From Anaerolineales bacterium UBA6128 (GTDB lineage Bacteria; Chloroflexota; Anaerolineae; UBA1429): a stretch of DNA of 14,109 bases. Of the stretch, positions 1 to 6,458 are shown one piece after another. Every line of letters starts with the position of its first letter. Position 1 is the first letter of the stretch. The notes below the pieces were generated by a model. The model saw only the letters and a list, made by a program, of their open reading frames with translations. It was not told the DNA's origin and searched no databases. A program made the position numbers and the translations under genes. Location: assembly GCA_002423325.1 (NCBI GenBank), contig DIVQ01000112.1:1-14109 (forward strand), read 5' to 3'.

Positions 1-366
1 CGCATCATTGTGGCGGGGGGCGCGGGCGTGGGCGGCGCCGCAGGGTTCGCGCCGTTGCGTGATCTGGCGCGCGTGCTTTGTGGCGTCGTGGGCGCCTCGC
101 GCGCGGCGGTGGACGCCGGATGGATCCCCTATGCGCACCAGGTGGGCCAGACCGGGCGCACGGTGCGCCCGGACCTGTACATTGCCTGCGGGATCAGCGG
201 GGCCATCCAGCACCAGGCAGGGATGAAGACCGCGCGCGTGATCGTGGCGATCAATACGGATCCCGACGCGCCGATCTTTGCCCTTGCTACGTACGGCATT
301 GTGGGCGACCTGTTCCAGGTGGTGCCCGCGCTGACCGCAGCGTTCCGCGCGCGGCTGAAGCATTAG
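1..366 (+). CDS. etfA: Electron transfer flavoprotein alpha subunit, C-terminal FAD domain (5' truncated by window edge)
   Basis: The reading frame is open from base 1 and stops at 364-366, so this is the last 121 residues of a protein of about 320. It is the FAD-binding domain of EtfA/FixB, which with EtfB carries electrons between flavin dehydrogenases and the quinone pool or other acceptors in the cytoplasm. The family signature (LYIACGISGAIQH, then GM and VAIN) is intact, as are VGQTG and the closing YGIVGDLFQVVP segment. The stretch that normally reads GGRG near the flavin reads GGAG here (alanine codon at 22-24), so the conserved arginine over the isoalloxazine ring is missing. The next gene starts 4 bases after the stop, suggesting one transcript. 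etfB would be expected upstream, outside the window. The family call is firm; electron partners are unknown. Confidence 0.95.
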   Translation, partial: RIIVAGGAGVGGAAGFAPLRDLARVLCGVVGASRAAVDAGWIPYAHQVGQTGRTVRPDLYIACGISGAIQHQAGMKTARVIVAINTDPDAPIFALATYGIVGDLFQVVPALTAAFRARLKH

Positions 367-370
367 CGCG

Positions 371-1246
371 ATGGACAAGGCACCCTCGCTCGCCGATGTT
401 CAGGCGCTGCGCGATCAGCGCTACCACAGAACGCCGAGTCTCCGGCTGCACAGCGAAGAGGACGCGGTTGCCTACGTGAACGAGGTGGGCTTTTGCTTTC
501 TGTTCGGCGACCGCAGTGTCGAGATCCCCGCGCTGTGGGCGGCAGTGTGCGGGGAGCAGCGGCCCGTGCCAGTGCATCACAACGATGGCGACCTGGGGCG
601 CACCTGGAACTGGAAGGACACGTTGCCGGCACGCGGGCTGTTCCACTATGGCAAGCTGTTGCGCAAAAAGCCCACGCTCGTGGCGCTTGACCTGCTGCCC
701 GCGTTCTACGCGCTGTCGCCCAACTATGGCGATGTCAATGACTACCTGGAGCGCTACGCCGAGGGCCAGCTGAGCTACGAAGCCAAGCAGGTCTACGAGG
801 CGTTGCTGCAGAATGGGCCGATGTCGACGACCTATCTGCGTCAGGAGGCCGGGCTGCCGGGCGGCGAGAACGCGCGGCGCTTTGACCGGGCGCTGACCGA
901 GCTGCAGGTGGAGCTGCGCATCGTCAAGTCCGGTACCGCGGACACAGGCGCCTGGGGCTATGCCTACGTCTACGACCTTTTCCTGCGCCGCTATCCGGAC
1001 GTGCCGGAGCAGGCGCGCGTCCTCAGCGGGGCGGAGGCCCAGGAGACGCTGCTGTTGCGCTATCTGCGCAACGTGGTGGCGGTGTCGGAAAGCGACGCGC
1101 GGCGGCTGGTCGGCTGGGAGCCGTGGGAGTGGCAGCCGCTGGTGGCGCGTCTGGCCGAGCGCGGCGCGCTGCGGCAAGTAAGCATCGAGGGCCTGGGCGA
1201 GGCGTGTCTGTTGACGGGCGACCTGCCGGTCGTCGTCGGCGAGTGA
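371..1246 (+). CDS. AlkZ-related winged-helix protein (HTH_42-like)
   Basis: This 291-residue protein resembles the AlkZ-related branch of the AlkZ/YcaQ (PF06224) family, whose characterised members are DNA glycosylases that remove alkylated bases or unhook crosslinks. Recognisable stretches are NEVGFCFLFGDRSVEIPALW at residues 37-56, a Trp-rich segment with WNWKD and the GLFHYGKLL motif at about 79-97, and a winged-helix-like region at about 133-190 with the TTYLRQEAGLPG recognition-helix region. The Q-x-Q/Q-x-D catalytic motif of true AlkZ is not evident, so glycosylase activity should not be assumed; it may be a DNA-binding relative only. ATG 371 has no clear Shine-Dalgarno and lies 4 bases after the etfA stop, consistent with translational coupling. 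The family assignment is from memory of conserved stretches. Confidence 0.7.
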   Translation: MDKAPSLADVQALRDQRYHRTPSLRLHSEEDAVAYVNEVGFCFLFGDRSVEIPALWAAVCGEQRPVPVHHNDGDLGRTWNWKDTLPARGLFHYGKLLRKKPTLVALDLLPAFYALSPNYGDVNDYLERYAEGQLSYEAKQVYEALLQNGPMSTTYLRQEAGLPGGENARRFDRALTELQVELRIVKSGTADTGAWGYAYVYDLFLRRYPDVPEQARVLSGAEAQETLLLRYLRNVVAVSESDARRLVGWEPWEWQPLVARLAERGALRQVSIEGLGEACLLTGDLPVVVGE

Positions 1247-1253
1247 TACGCGG

Positions 1254-1961
1254 ATGAAGCTGCGGGACATCGTGGAGCGCCGACAGCCGCCTGAGCCCTG
1301 GGCCGAGGGGGAAAAGATCCCGTGGAGCGACCCGGCGTTCAGCGCTCGGATGTTGCGCGAGCATCTGTCGCAGGAGCACGACGCGGCCAGCCGCCGCTAC
1401 AACGTGATTGACCGCCAAGTGGCCTGGATTCACCGCGCGTTGCTCGGAGGACGTCCCACGCGCGTGCTGGACCTGGCCTGTGGGCCGGGGCTGTACTGCA
1501 GCCGACTGGCACGTCTGGGGCAGCCCTGCGTCGGCGTCGACTATGGGCCGGCGTCGGTGGCGTATGCGCGGGCGGAGGCCGAGCGCGAGGGGCTGACTTG
1601 CACCTACCGCCAGGACGACATCCGCCAGGCCGAGTATGGGATCGGCTACGGTCTGGTGATGCTGTTGTACGGTGAGTTCAACGTCTTTCGTCCGGCGGAG
1701 GCGCGCAACATCGTGCGCTACTATGTGGTGGATGCTGAGAGCGGCGCCGTGCAGCGCCACGCCTCGGCCACACAGGCCTACACCGATGACCAGTGCCGCG
1801 AGATGCTGGCCGGTTGCGGATTCGACGAGGTTGCCTTTGTGGACTCGCTGGAGGGTCCCGAAGGAGAAGCGCAGCAGGGGCTGAAGGTAATCGCCGCGCA
1901 CAAGCGCGCGCCGCCGACATGGGAGGATGCAGATGGCAGAGTGCAAGACGCTGGCCGGTAA
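1254..1961 (+). CDS. Class I SAM-dependent methyltransferase, apparently missing an internal segment
   Basis: The 235-residue product has a Rossmann methyltransferase core. Motif I is VLDLACGPG at residues 71-79, the acidic end of beta-2 is GVDYGPAS (D96), RQDDIRQ at 119-125 matches the motif III region, and LVMLLYGEFNVF at 134-145 matches motif IV. After EARNI (149-153) the sequence jumps straight to RYYVVDAESG. Relatives as I recall them have about 50 extra residues there, covering the helix after motif IV and the PGG/LLLEPH strand. This looks like an in-frame deletion, though the reading frame and later parts (HASATQAYTDDQ, the GF-DEV segment) are well kept. Substrate is unknown. The start is 7 bases after the previous stop with only a weak SD. 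The last 29 bases overlap the dehydrogenase gene, giving a C-terminal tail that is probably not conserved. Confidence 0.8.
   Translation: MKLRDIVERRQPPEPWAEGEKIPWSDPAFSARMLREHLSQEHDAASRRYNVIDRQVAWIHRALLGGRPTRVLDLACGPGLYCSRLARLGQPCVGVDYGPASVAYARAEAEREGLTCTYRQDDIRQAEYGIGYGLVMLLYGEFNVFRPAEARNIVRYYVVDAESGAVQRHASATQAYTDDQCREMLAGCGFDEVAFVDSLEGPEGEAQQGLKVIAAHKRAPPTWEDADGRVQDAGR
1921..1926 (+). promoter_or_regulatory. Shine-Dalgarno site deciding the dehydrogenase start
   Basis: GGGAGG abuts an ATG at 1927, which leaves no spacing. The in-frame ATG at 1933 has a normal 6-base spacing and is therefore chosen as the start. The site lies inside the 3' end of the methyltransferase gene. Confidence 0.75.
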
Positions 1962-2766
1962 GACTGCGTGGGTGACTGGCTCGTCGCGGGGGATCGGGCG
2001 CGTGGTGGCTGAGCACCTGGCGAGCCTGGGCGCGCGCGTGGCGCTGCACGGCACCACGCCTACGTCGACGCGGCAGTTGGGCGAAGGCGAGTCGCTGGCG
2101 GCGGAAGCGAAAAAGATCGCGCGCGCGCAGGGGGTGGAGGTGCTGCCGGTGCACGGCGACCTGACCGACCCAGTCGTGGTGACGCGCATCGTGGGCGACA
2201 TCCGCGCGGCGTTCGGGCAGATCGACATCCTGGTGACCGCGGCGGGCGGCGACATCGGGCACCGCGGCGTCGAGGCGCCACAGGCCGGCAAGCCGGAGCA
2301 CAACGACGCGCTGGGCATCTCGTACGAGGACTATCGCGTGGTGCTGGACCGCAATTTCACCACCTGCTTTTTGTCCTGCAAAGAGGTGGCGCCCGAGATG
2401 ATGGCGCGCCGGGCTGGCCGCATCATCACGTTCGGCAGCATGTCGGCGCTGAAGGGCATCCCGCAGTCGGTGATCTATTCAGCGGCCAAGGCGGCGGTGC
2501 AACAGTACACACGGTGTCTGGCGGTGCAGATGCGGCCCTACAATGTCACAGTCAACTGCATCGCCCCGGGAGATATCCTGACGGCGCGCTGGAAGGCCAG
2601 CCGACCGGTGGACCCGGCTCTGGCGGCCACGGGGGGCACGCTGGAGCGCTACGGGCAGCCGATCGAGATCGCGCAAGTGGTGGGCTTTGTCGCGTCGGAC
2701 GCGGCGAGCTATCTCACCGGGCAGGTGCTGCGCGTGGACGGCGGCACACAGTGCTGGCCGGCCTAG
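1933..2766 (+). CDS. Short-chain dehydrogenase/reductase (SDR), classical type
   Basis: A 277-residue NAD(P)-dependent oxidoreductase. The cofactor glycine motif TGSSRGIG is at residues 15-22, and the AAGG version of the NNAG motif is at 103-106. The catalytic tetrad is complete: N141, S169 (in FGSMSA), Y182 and K186 (YSAAK). NCIAPGD follows at 208-214 and the C-terminal VDGGTQ is typical of FabG-like and sugar or polyol SDRs. An insertion of roughly 12 residues after beta-2 (TTPTSTRQLGEGES) makes it slightly longer than a 250-residue FabG. The substrate cannot be read from sequence. The gene overlaps the methyltransferase by 29 bases and is 24 bases ahead of the cupin, so it most likely belongs to the same operon. 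SDR plus small cupin pairs often occur in sugar or aromatic catabolism, but nothing here fixes that. Confidence 0.93.
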   Translation: MAECKTLAGKTAWVTGSSRGIGRVVAEHLASLGARVALHGTTPTSTRQLGEGESLAAEAKKIARAQGVEVLPVHGDLTDPVVVTRIVGDIRAAFGQIDILVTAAGGDIGHRGVEAPQAGKPEHNDALGISYEDYRVVLDRNFTTCFLSCKEVAPEMMARRAGRIITFGSMSALKGIPQSVIYSAAKAAVQQYTRCLAVQMRPYNVTVNCIAPGDILTARWKASRPVDPALAATGGTLERYGQPIEIAQVVGFVASDAASYLTGQVLRVDGGTQCWPA

Positions 2767-2790
2767 ACCGCGACTATAAGGAGCAGGACC

Positions 2791-3156
2791 GTGATCAAGT
2801 TGAGCACGCGAGTCGTGGCGCAGCAGACCGTGAGCGGCCTGCATGACGGCCGCGGCACGCTGAATGGCGGCCGGGCGCTGGACCGCCCAGCGTTGGGCGG
2901 GGGCGCATGGCAATTTGTCGATTACTGGCGGCTGCCTCCGGGAACCAGCATTGGTGAGCATCTGCACGTGGAGGGCTACGAGCTGTACTTTGTCACCGCG
3001 GGGCGGGGCGTAATGACGACCAACGGCGTAGCGAGCGAGGTGGCGGCTGGCGACCTGATCCTGAACGAGCCGGGCGATCGTCACATGCTGGAGAATACCG
3101 GCGAGGAGGCGTTGACCTGTCTGGTCACGGCGGTGATCGACGCGGCCAAGGGCTGA
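2791..3156 (+). CDS. Small single-domain cupin protein
   Basis: A 121-residue cupin. Motif 1 is EHLHVEGYELYFVTAGRG with H57, H59 and E64; motif 2 is GDLILNEPGDRHMLENTG with H98. All four usual metal ligands are therefore present, so a metal-binding beta-barrel is expected (enzyme, isomerase or ligand sensor). The start is GTG 2791 with AAGGAG at 2778-2783, 7 bases away. It is the last gene of the plus-strand run and is followed 33 bases later by a strong hairpin. It has no DNA-binding domain. Function is unknown; a role beside the upstream SDR is inferred only from position. Confidence 0.88.
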   Translation: MIKLSTRVVAQQTVSGLHDGRGTLNGGRALDRPALGGGAWQFVDYWRLPPGTSIGEHLHVEGYELYFVTAGRGVMTTNGVASEVAAGDLILNEPGDRHMLENTGEEALTCLVTAVIDAAKG

Positions 3157-3189
3157 ACGTCCTCGTACGCAGGGCGCTGAGACAGCGAG

Positions 3190-3218
3190 AAGCCGAGTTC
3201 CGTGCAGGAACTCGGCTT
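3190..3218. terminator. 12-bp perfect hairpin between convergent genes (probable bidirectional terminator)
   Basis: Arms 3190-3201 (AAGCCGAGTTCC) and 3207-3218 (GGAACTCGGCTT) pair perfectly around a 5-base GTGCA loop. It lies between the cupin stop (3156) and the end of the minus-strand URO-D gene (3251), where both transcripts must end. The A-rich/T-rich outer ends give a short CTT side in either direction, but no long U-tract follows (ACGTTTC), so it is not a textbook intrinsic terminator. Confidence 0.75.
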
Positions 3219-3250
3219 ACGTTTCGGGTGATGTGTGGGCCGTGCGGCCG

Positions 3251-4324
3251 CTAGGCTGCGGCGATCTCGGCCAGGAATGCGCGCGCCCGTTCAGCGTTCA
3301 TGCGGTCGCTGACGGTGAGCAACAAGCCTTTGCCTCCGATGGCGCGCACCAACTCGAGCGCGCCCTGCGCGGTCACAAACACCTGCACCAGCTTGCCGCG
3401 GTCACGGATGTGGGCCAGCAGGTCGGGCCACTGGTGTGCCGGCGGGTTGCCATCGCCGGGGATCCATTGGATGCCGCGCAGGCGCGGAATGTCGCACAGC
3501 AGGTCGACGTGCGGAAGCTCGCCCGGGCCATCCAGGTGGTAGAAGCCGGCCTCCAGGTGTTCGCAACAGGTGGCAAGGTCGGGAACGACAAAGCGCTCGA
3601 ACATGCGCGGCGAGATCATGTACGAAAAGTCGCACTGCAGCATATAGGTGGTCTCGTGGCTCCAGATGGGCGTCCAGCAGTCGCGTCCGCGGCACACCGG
3701 GTGGATCAGCGCATCGAGCGCGTCATAGTAGCGCAGCCAGAGCTGCGTCACCTCGCGAGACACGCGCTCGACCTCTTGCGGCGCGTCGTGCAGGTCGTAG
3801 AGCAGGCCTTCGGTGGTGCGCAGCGACGCAATGATGTCCAGGTTTCCGCCGATATCGGTGCAGCCTACCTGCACCTGACCATCCCAGGCTTTCAGCGCTG
3901 CCCGGGTCCACTCTTGCACGCGCTGCCACCAGGGGTTGTGTTCGTCGCAGGCAGGCTGCAGATCGGCGATGCTGTGCTCTTCGGTCGGCGAGAACCAGAC
4001 GCTGCGTTCGTCAGGATGCACGTGCGCGCCCAGAAAGCCGGCCATGATGCCTGGCCCAAAGTTGACCCAGCTTGTCGGGTAGGCGTCGCCGTACCAGCGC
4101 GTGGCCTCAAGGTGCGGGGTGATGGTGGCGATGGCGGCCTCCGCCGGCAGGTCGAGCGGGTAGCGTGCGTAAAAGTTGAGGACCGGCCCATAGCGTACGC
4201 GCGGGTCGCGTTCGCCGCCGCTGATCTGCACCAGCGGACGATCAAGCTCGTGCGCCCACCACGCGGCATAGTCGCGCTCGATGCGGTCCCAGTCGGATGG
4301 CCCAAAGCGCAGATCGATGCTCAC
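3251..4324 (-). CDS. URO-D superfamily protein lacking the HxC zinc motif
   Basis: A 357-residue protein resembling the uroporphyrinogen decarboxylase/cobalamin-methyltransferase (URO-D, PF01208-like) TIM-barrel superfamily, though divergent. Supporting stretches are the N-terminal WDRIERDYAAWW, the mid-protein D-IGGNLDIIASLRTTE segment, and YHLDGPGELPHVDLL at 262-276, which occupies the place where the paired neighbour has HTCGNLQEVMEDL. Here the zinc-type Cys is replaced (H263-L-D265), and no matching C-terminal Cys is seen. The start is GTG 4324 with AGGAG (minus strand of 4331-4335) 6 bases upstream; this SD overlaps the stop of the upstream gene, so the two are translationally coupled. 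It is probably not a haem-pathway HemE. A role in methyl transfer or as a partner of the upstream protein is inference. Confidence 0.75.
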   Translation of the reverse strand: MSIDLRFGPSDWDRIERDYAAWWAHELDRPLVQISGGERDPRVRYGPVLNFYARYPLDLPAEAAIATITPHLEATRWYGDAYPTSWVNFGPGIMAGFLGAHVHPDERSVWFSPTEEHSIADLQPACDEHNPWWQRVQEWTRAALKAWDGQVQVGCTDIGGNLDIIASLRTTEGLLYDLHDAPQEVERVSREVTQLWLRYYDALDALIHPVCRGRDCWTPIWSHETTYMLQCDFSYMISPRMFERFVVPDLATCCEHLEAGFYHLDGPGELPHVDLLCDIPRLRGIQWIPGDGNPPAHQWPDLLAHIRDRGKLVQVFVTAQGALELVRAIGGKGLLLTVSDRMNAERARAFLAEIAAA

Positions 4325-4333
4325 CAGTATCTC

Positions 4334-5416
4334 CTAGCCTCCAAAGTGTGCGCTATTCCAGCGCTTGCCCTCGTCGAGCATGGCGAGATAGTTACGCACG
4401 GGGATATAGTTCGCGACGCTATTGCCGGTGCCGAGGCACCAACTGCCCGAGGGCCCCAGTTGATCGAGCAGTGTGCGCGTGCGCGCGCGCACCTGTTGCT
4501 CGTTGCCGCGGGTGAGCAGGTCAACGTCTACGCCGCCGAGCAGCGCGATGCGCGTGCCGTAGCGGGCGTGCACGGCCTCTACCGGCTCGATCTTGTCCTC
4601 GAACGAGTGCTTGGCATCGATCTGCACGGTAGTGATCAGGTCCTCCATCACCTCCTGCAGGTTGCCGCAGGTGTGCAGCAGAAAGGGCAGGCCATGCGCA
4701 TGGGCAGCTTCCGCCAGCTTATGCTGGTTGGGAAAGACAGACTGGCGCAGGACGCTGGGGGCGACCATGGTCCCGGTGGCGTGACCCATGTCGTCGCCGA
4801 TGAAATAGGCGCCGAAGCGTCCGTGGCCCAGATCGAGCAGCGCGTTACAGGTGTCCACGAGCAGCGTTGTGATGCGCTCAAACAGGGTGGCCACCAGTTC
4901 GGGTTGGTCGTAGAGCGCGATGGCAAAGTGCTCGTAGCTCATCAGCCACATCACCCACTCAAGGACGCCGCCCGCACCCAATGCGATGGCGGTCATGTCA
5001 TCGGGGAGGCTGCGCAGGGCCTCCTGCACGGGGGTCCAATCAACGTCAGCGACTGATGGCCAGGGGTAGGACTCGTAGTCTTGCCATGAGCGGATCACGC
5101 CCGTGGCAGAGTTGTCCCAGCCGCGCTGGCCGCCTGAGAGCGCAGCGGTGTCGTTGGCCTGGGCGACCTCTCGCTGCAGGCCGCTGCTGACGCCGATGGG
5201 CACATAGGCGTAGCCCAACTGTCGGTAGAATTCCACCAGGTCACGACCCCGCTGGAGCCAGCCTGCGCGGTCGCCGGCGTCCGGGGAGGGGATTGGGCGC
5301 CCGATGACGGCCTCCATGATGGGCTGGTCGGCGAACAGCTCGATGAAGGGCACGGGGCCGGGGCACCCCTCGTGGTGCAGCACGCTCAGCAGGCGCTCGG
5401 GCTCGGGTCGTACCAT
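4334..5416 (-). CDS. URO-D family protein, methylcobamide methyltransferase-like with HxC...C zinc site
   Basis: A 360-residue URO-D family protein. Visible hallmarks are FIELFADQPIM at the N-terminus, GDDMGHATGTM at 208-217, LLHTCGNLQEVMEDL at 246-260, LLGGVDVDLLTRG at 292-304, and WCLGTGNSVANYIPVRNYL at 326-344. H248, C250 and C327 form the His-X-Cys-Xn-Cys triad that binds zinc in MtaA/MtbA-type methylcobamide:thiol methyltransferases, so methyl-group chemistry is more likely than haem synthesis. No corrinoid-binding protein is seen nearby. ATG 5416 has AAGGAGG (minus strand of 5422-5428) 5 bases upstream, a strong site. The gene sits 58 bases downstream of the GNAT gene on the same strand and may be cotranscribed with it; I see no good separate promoter in that gap. 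Confidence 0.88.
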   Translation of the reverse strand: MVRPEPERLLSVLHHEGCPGPVPFIELFADQPIMEAVIGRPIPSPDAGDRAGWLQRGRDLVEFYRQLGYAYVPIGVSSGLQREVAQANDTAALSGGQRGWDNSATGVIRSWQDYESYPWPSVADVDWTPVQEALRSLPDDMTAIALGAGGVLEWVMWLMSYEHFAIALYDQPELVATLFERITTLLVDTCNALLDLGHGRFGAYFIGDDMGHATGTMVAPSVLRQSVFPNQHKLAEAAHAHGLPFLLHTCGNLQEVMEDLITTVQIDAKHSFEDKIEPVEAVHARYGTRIALLGGVDVDLLTRGNEQQVRARTRTLLDQLGPSGSWCLGTGNSVANYIPVRNYLAMLDEGKRWNSAHFGG

Positions 5417-5474
5417 GGTAGCCTCCTTATTCGGACGCCAGTGTACGCCGGACCTGGCTCGGCTACGGGCGCAT

Positions 5475-6017
5475 TCAGGCGCCGCGCGTGTGCTTGCGGG
5501 CGCGGTACTCGTCTGCCAGCACCGACATCAGGACGTTGTCGTGGTGCTGGCCCTGGATATAGCTCGCGCGGCGCATGCGTCCCTCGACGACAAAGCCCGC
5601 GGCCAGATAGCAGCGATGTCCACGCTCGTTCATATCAACGTGCCACAGCCCGATCCGCTCCAGCCCGAGGCCGTCAAAGCCGATCTGGAGCAGCAGGCCG
5701 ATTGCCTCGCGACCATAGCCCTTGTCCCAGTAGTCTTTGTCGCCGATCACGATGCCGACCTCGGCCGAGCGGTTCTTGAGGTCGATGCCGTGCAGATCGC
5801 AATTGCCGATCAGCCGGTCACCGTCCTTGAGCACGATGCTGTAGCGCTGCGCGTGCTCGCGCGGGTTGTCGAGGATGCGCTGCTCATCCGCCATTGACCA
5901 GGCAGGGTAGGCGTTGCCAAGGTTGGCGCCGATCTCGGGGTCGTTGAACCAGCGGTAGAAAAAAGCCACGTCGCTTGGCTCCCACGCGCGCAGATAGATA
6001 CGCTTGCCATAGATCAT
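5475..6017 (-). CDS. GNAT family N-acetyltransferase (RimJ/RimL-like)
   Basis: A 180-residue acetyl-CoA-dependent transferase. It opens with YGKRIYLRAWEPSDVAFFYRW, the usual Acetyltransf_3 start. The acetyl-CoA loop is VGIVIGDKDYWDKGYGREAI (KGYG at 99-102), followed by LLLQIGFDGLGLERI and the terminal CYLAAGF/EGRMRRASY segment. The start is ATG 6017 because GGAGGG (minus strand of 6025-6030) lies 7 bases upstream. A longer open frame to 6071 exists, but it would begin upstream of the SD and across the TATAAT box. The acceptor could be a protein N-terminus, an aminoglycoside or a small amine; sequence does not say. It is transcribed divergently from the zinc-ribbon gene. Confidence 0.9.
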   Translation of the reverse strand: MIYGKRIYLRAWEPSDVAFFYRWFNDPEIGANLGNAYPAWSMADEQRILDNPREHAQRYSIVLKDGDRLIGNCDLHGIDLKNRSAEVGIVIGDKDYWDKGYGREAIGLLLQIGFDGLGLERIGLWHVDMNERGHRCYLAAGFVVEGRMRRASYIQGQHHDNVLMSVLADEYRARKHTRGA

Positions 6018-6047
6018 TGGCTGGCCCTCCGTCTTGAGCATGCCGAC

Positions 6048-6075
6048 ATTATAGAGCCGGCTGCGCACCACGCAA
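6048..6075 (-). promoter_or_regulatory. Probable sigma70-type promoter for the GNAT/URO-D unit
   Basis: On the minus strand, a perfect TATAAT (6048-6053) follows TTGCGT (6070-6075) with a 16-base spacer. The predicted start of transcription near 6041 leaves a leader of about 24 bases carrying the SD of the GNAT gene. The -10 is convincing; the -35 is weak (3 of 6). Confidence 0.6.
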
Positions 6076-6093
6076 GCAGCGTATTGACAAATA

Positions 6094-6102
6094 TGGTATA
6101 AT
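6094..6102 (+). promoter_or_regulatory. Extended -10 promoter (TGGTATAAT) for the zinc-ribbon/Agl23 unit
   Basis: TGGTATAAT is a perfect extended -10. No good -35 lies 16-18 bases upstream. A perfect TTGACA (6084-6089) is only 7 bases away, too close to act as a normal -35. Transcription would begin near 6109, leaving a leader of about 90 bases before the ATG at 6201. Confidence 0.6.
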
Positions 6103-6185
6103 GCAGATGGACTGGCTCACATCAACGAAGCGTCGCAGGTCTGGTTGTTAGCCACAGGTGACCCGCACGGGTCCTTGACACGAGT

Positions 6186-6191
6186 GGGAGG
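6186..6191 (+). promoter_or_regulatory. Shine-Dalgarno site deciding the zinc-ribbon start
   Basis: GGGAGG directly touches ATG 6192, which leaves no room for initiation there. The in-frame ATG 6201 is 9 bases downstream and is the better start. Confidence 0.6.
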
Positions 6192-6200
6192 ATGCGAGCG

Positions 6201-6380
6201 ATGGCAGAACCGGTCAAGCTGGAGGATCTCAAGACCTGTCCCAAGTGCGGCGAAAGCAATCCCAAGGACGCGAGGCATTGCAGCCACTGCGGGGCCAGCC
6301 TGGCAAACGTCACGCCAGGGCCAGCAAAAGTCGAAGTGAAGAGAGCCAAGCTGATCGAGCGGCTGCGCAAAAAGGCCTGA
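6201..6380 (+). CDS. Zinc-ribbon miniprotein (59 residues)
   Basis: A small protein with a single treble-clef/zinc-ribbon knuckle pair: C13-P-K-C16 and C27-S-H-C30, separated by 10 residues (CPKCGESNPKDARHCSHCG), as in zinc_ribbon_2/zf-ribbon_3 domains. A short linker leads to a strongly basic C-terminal helix (KRAKLIERLRKKA). In larger proteins this ribbon usually precedes a membrane or effector domain; here it stands alone. It is first in a plus-strand unit, 78 bases ahead of the Agl23-like gene and downstream of an extended -10 promoter. Function unknown; nucleic-acid or protein binding is possible. No homologue-specific name can be given. Confidence 0.8.
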   Translation: MAEPVKLEDLKTCPKCGESNPKDARHCSHCGASLANVTPGPAKVEVKRAKLIERLRKKA

Positions 6381-6458
6381 TCACCGGCTGGCCGATGCGC
6401 TGTCCCATCAGATCAAAAAGGCCGCTTCCAGATCCCACGGGGAGCGGTCGAAAGTGCT

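Noticed and set aside
1023..2318. 431-codon open frame on the minus strand
   Set aside because: It is antisense to the methyltransferase and dehydrogenase; low-complexity Arg/Pro/Ala-rich product without domains.
3233..5056. 607-codon open frame on the plus strand
   Set aside because: It is antisense to the two URO-D genes, which show family motifs and strong SD sites; high-GC DNA gives long shadow frames. Its product has no recognisable domain.
6107..6151. 14-codon upstream ORF (MDWLTSTKRRRSGC) before the zinc-ribbon gene
   Set aside because: Its ATG lies at or before the predicted transcription start and has no SD, so a leader peptide is not supported.
6163..6176. Short hairpin GACCC-GCAC-GGGTC in the zinc-ribbon leader
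   Set aside because: A 5-bp stem in GC-rich DNA is expected by chance; no riboswitch-like conserved elements around it.
6175..6180. Second TTGACA upstream of the zinc-ribbon SD
   Set aside because: No -10 lies at a proper distance; the expected position is inside the coding start of the gene.
6368..6423. Direct repeat CAAAAAGGCC at 6368-6377 and 6414-6423
   Set aside because: Only 10 bases, low in complexity, two copies, one inside the zinc-ribbon coding end; no mobile element or further copies seen.
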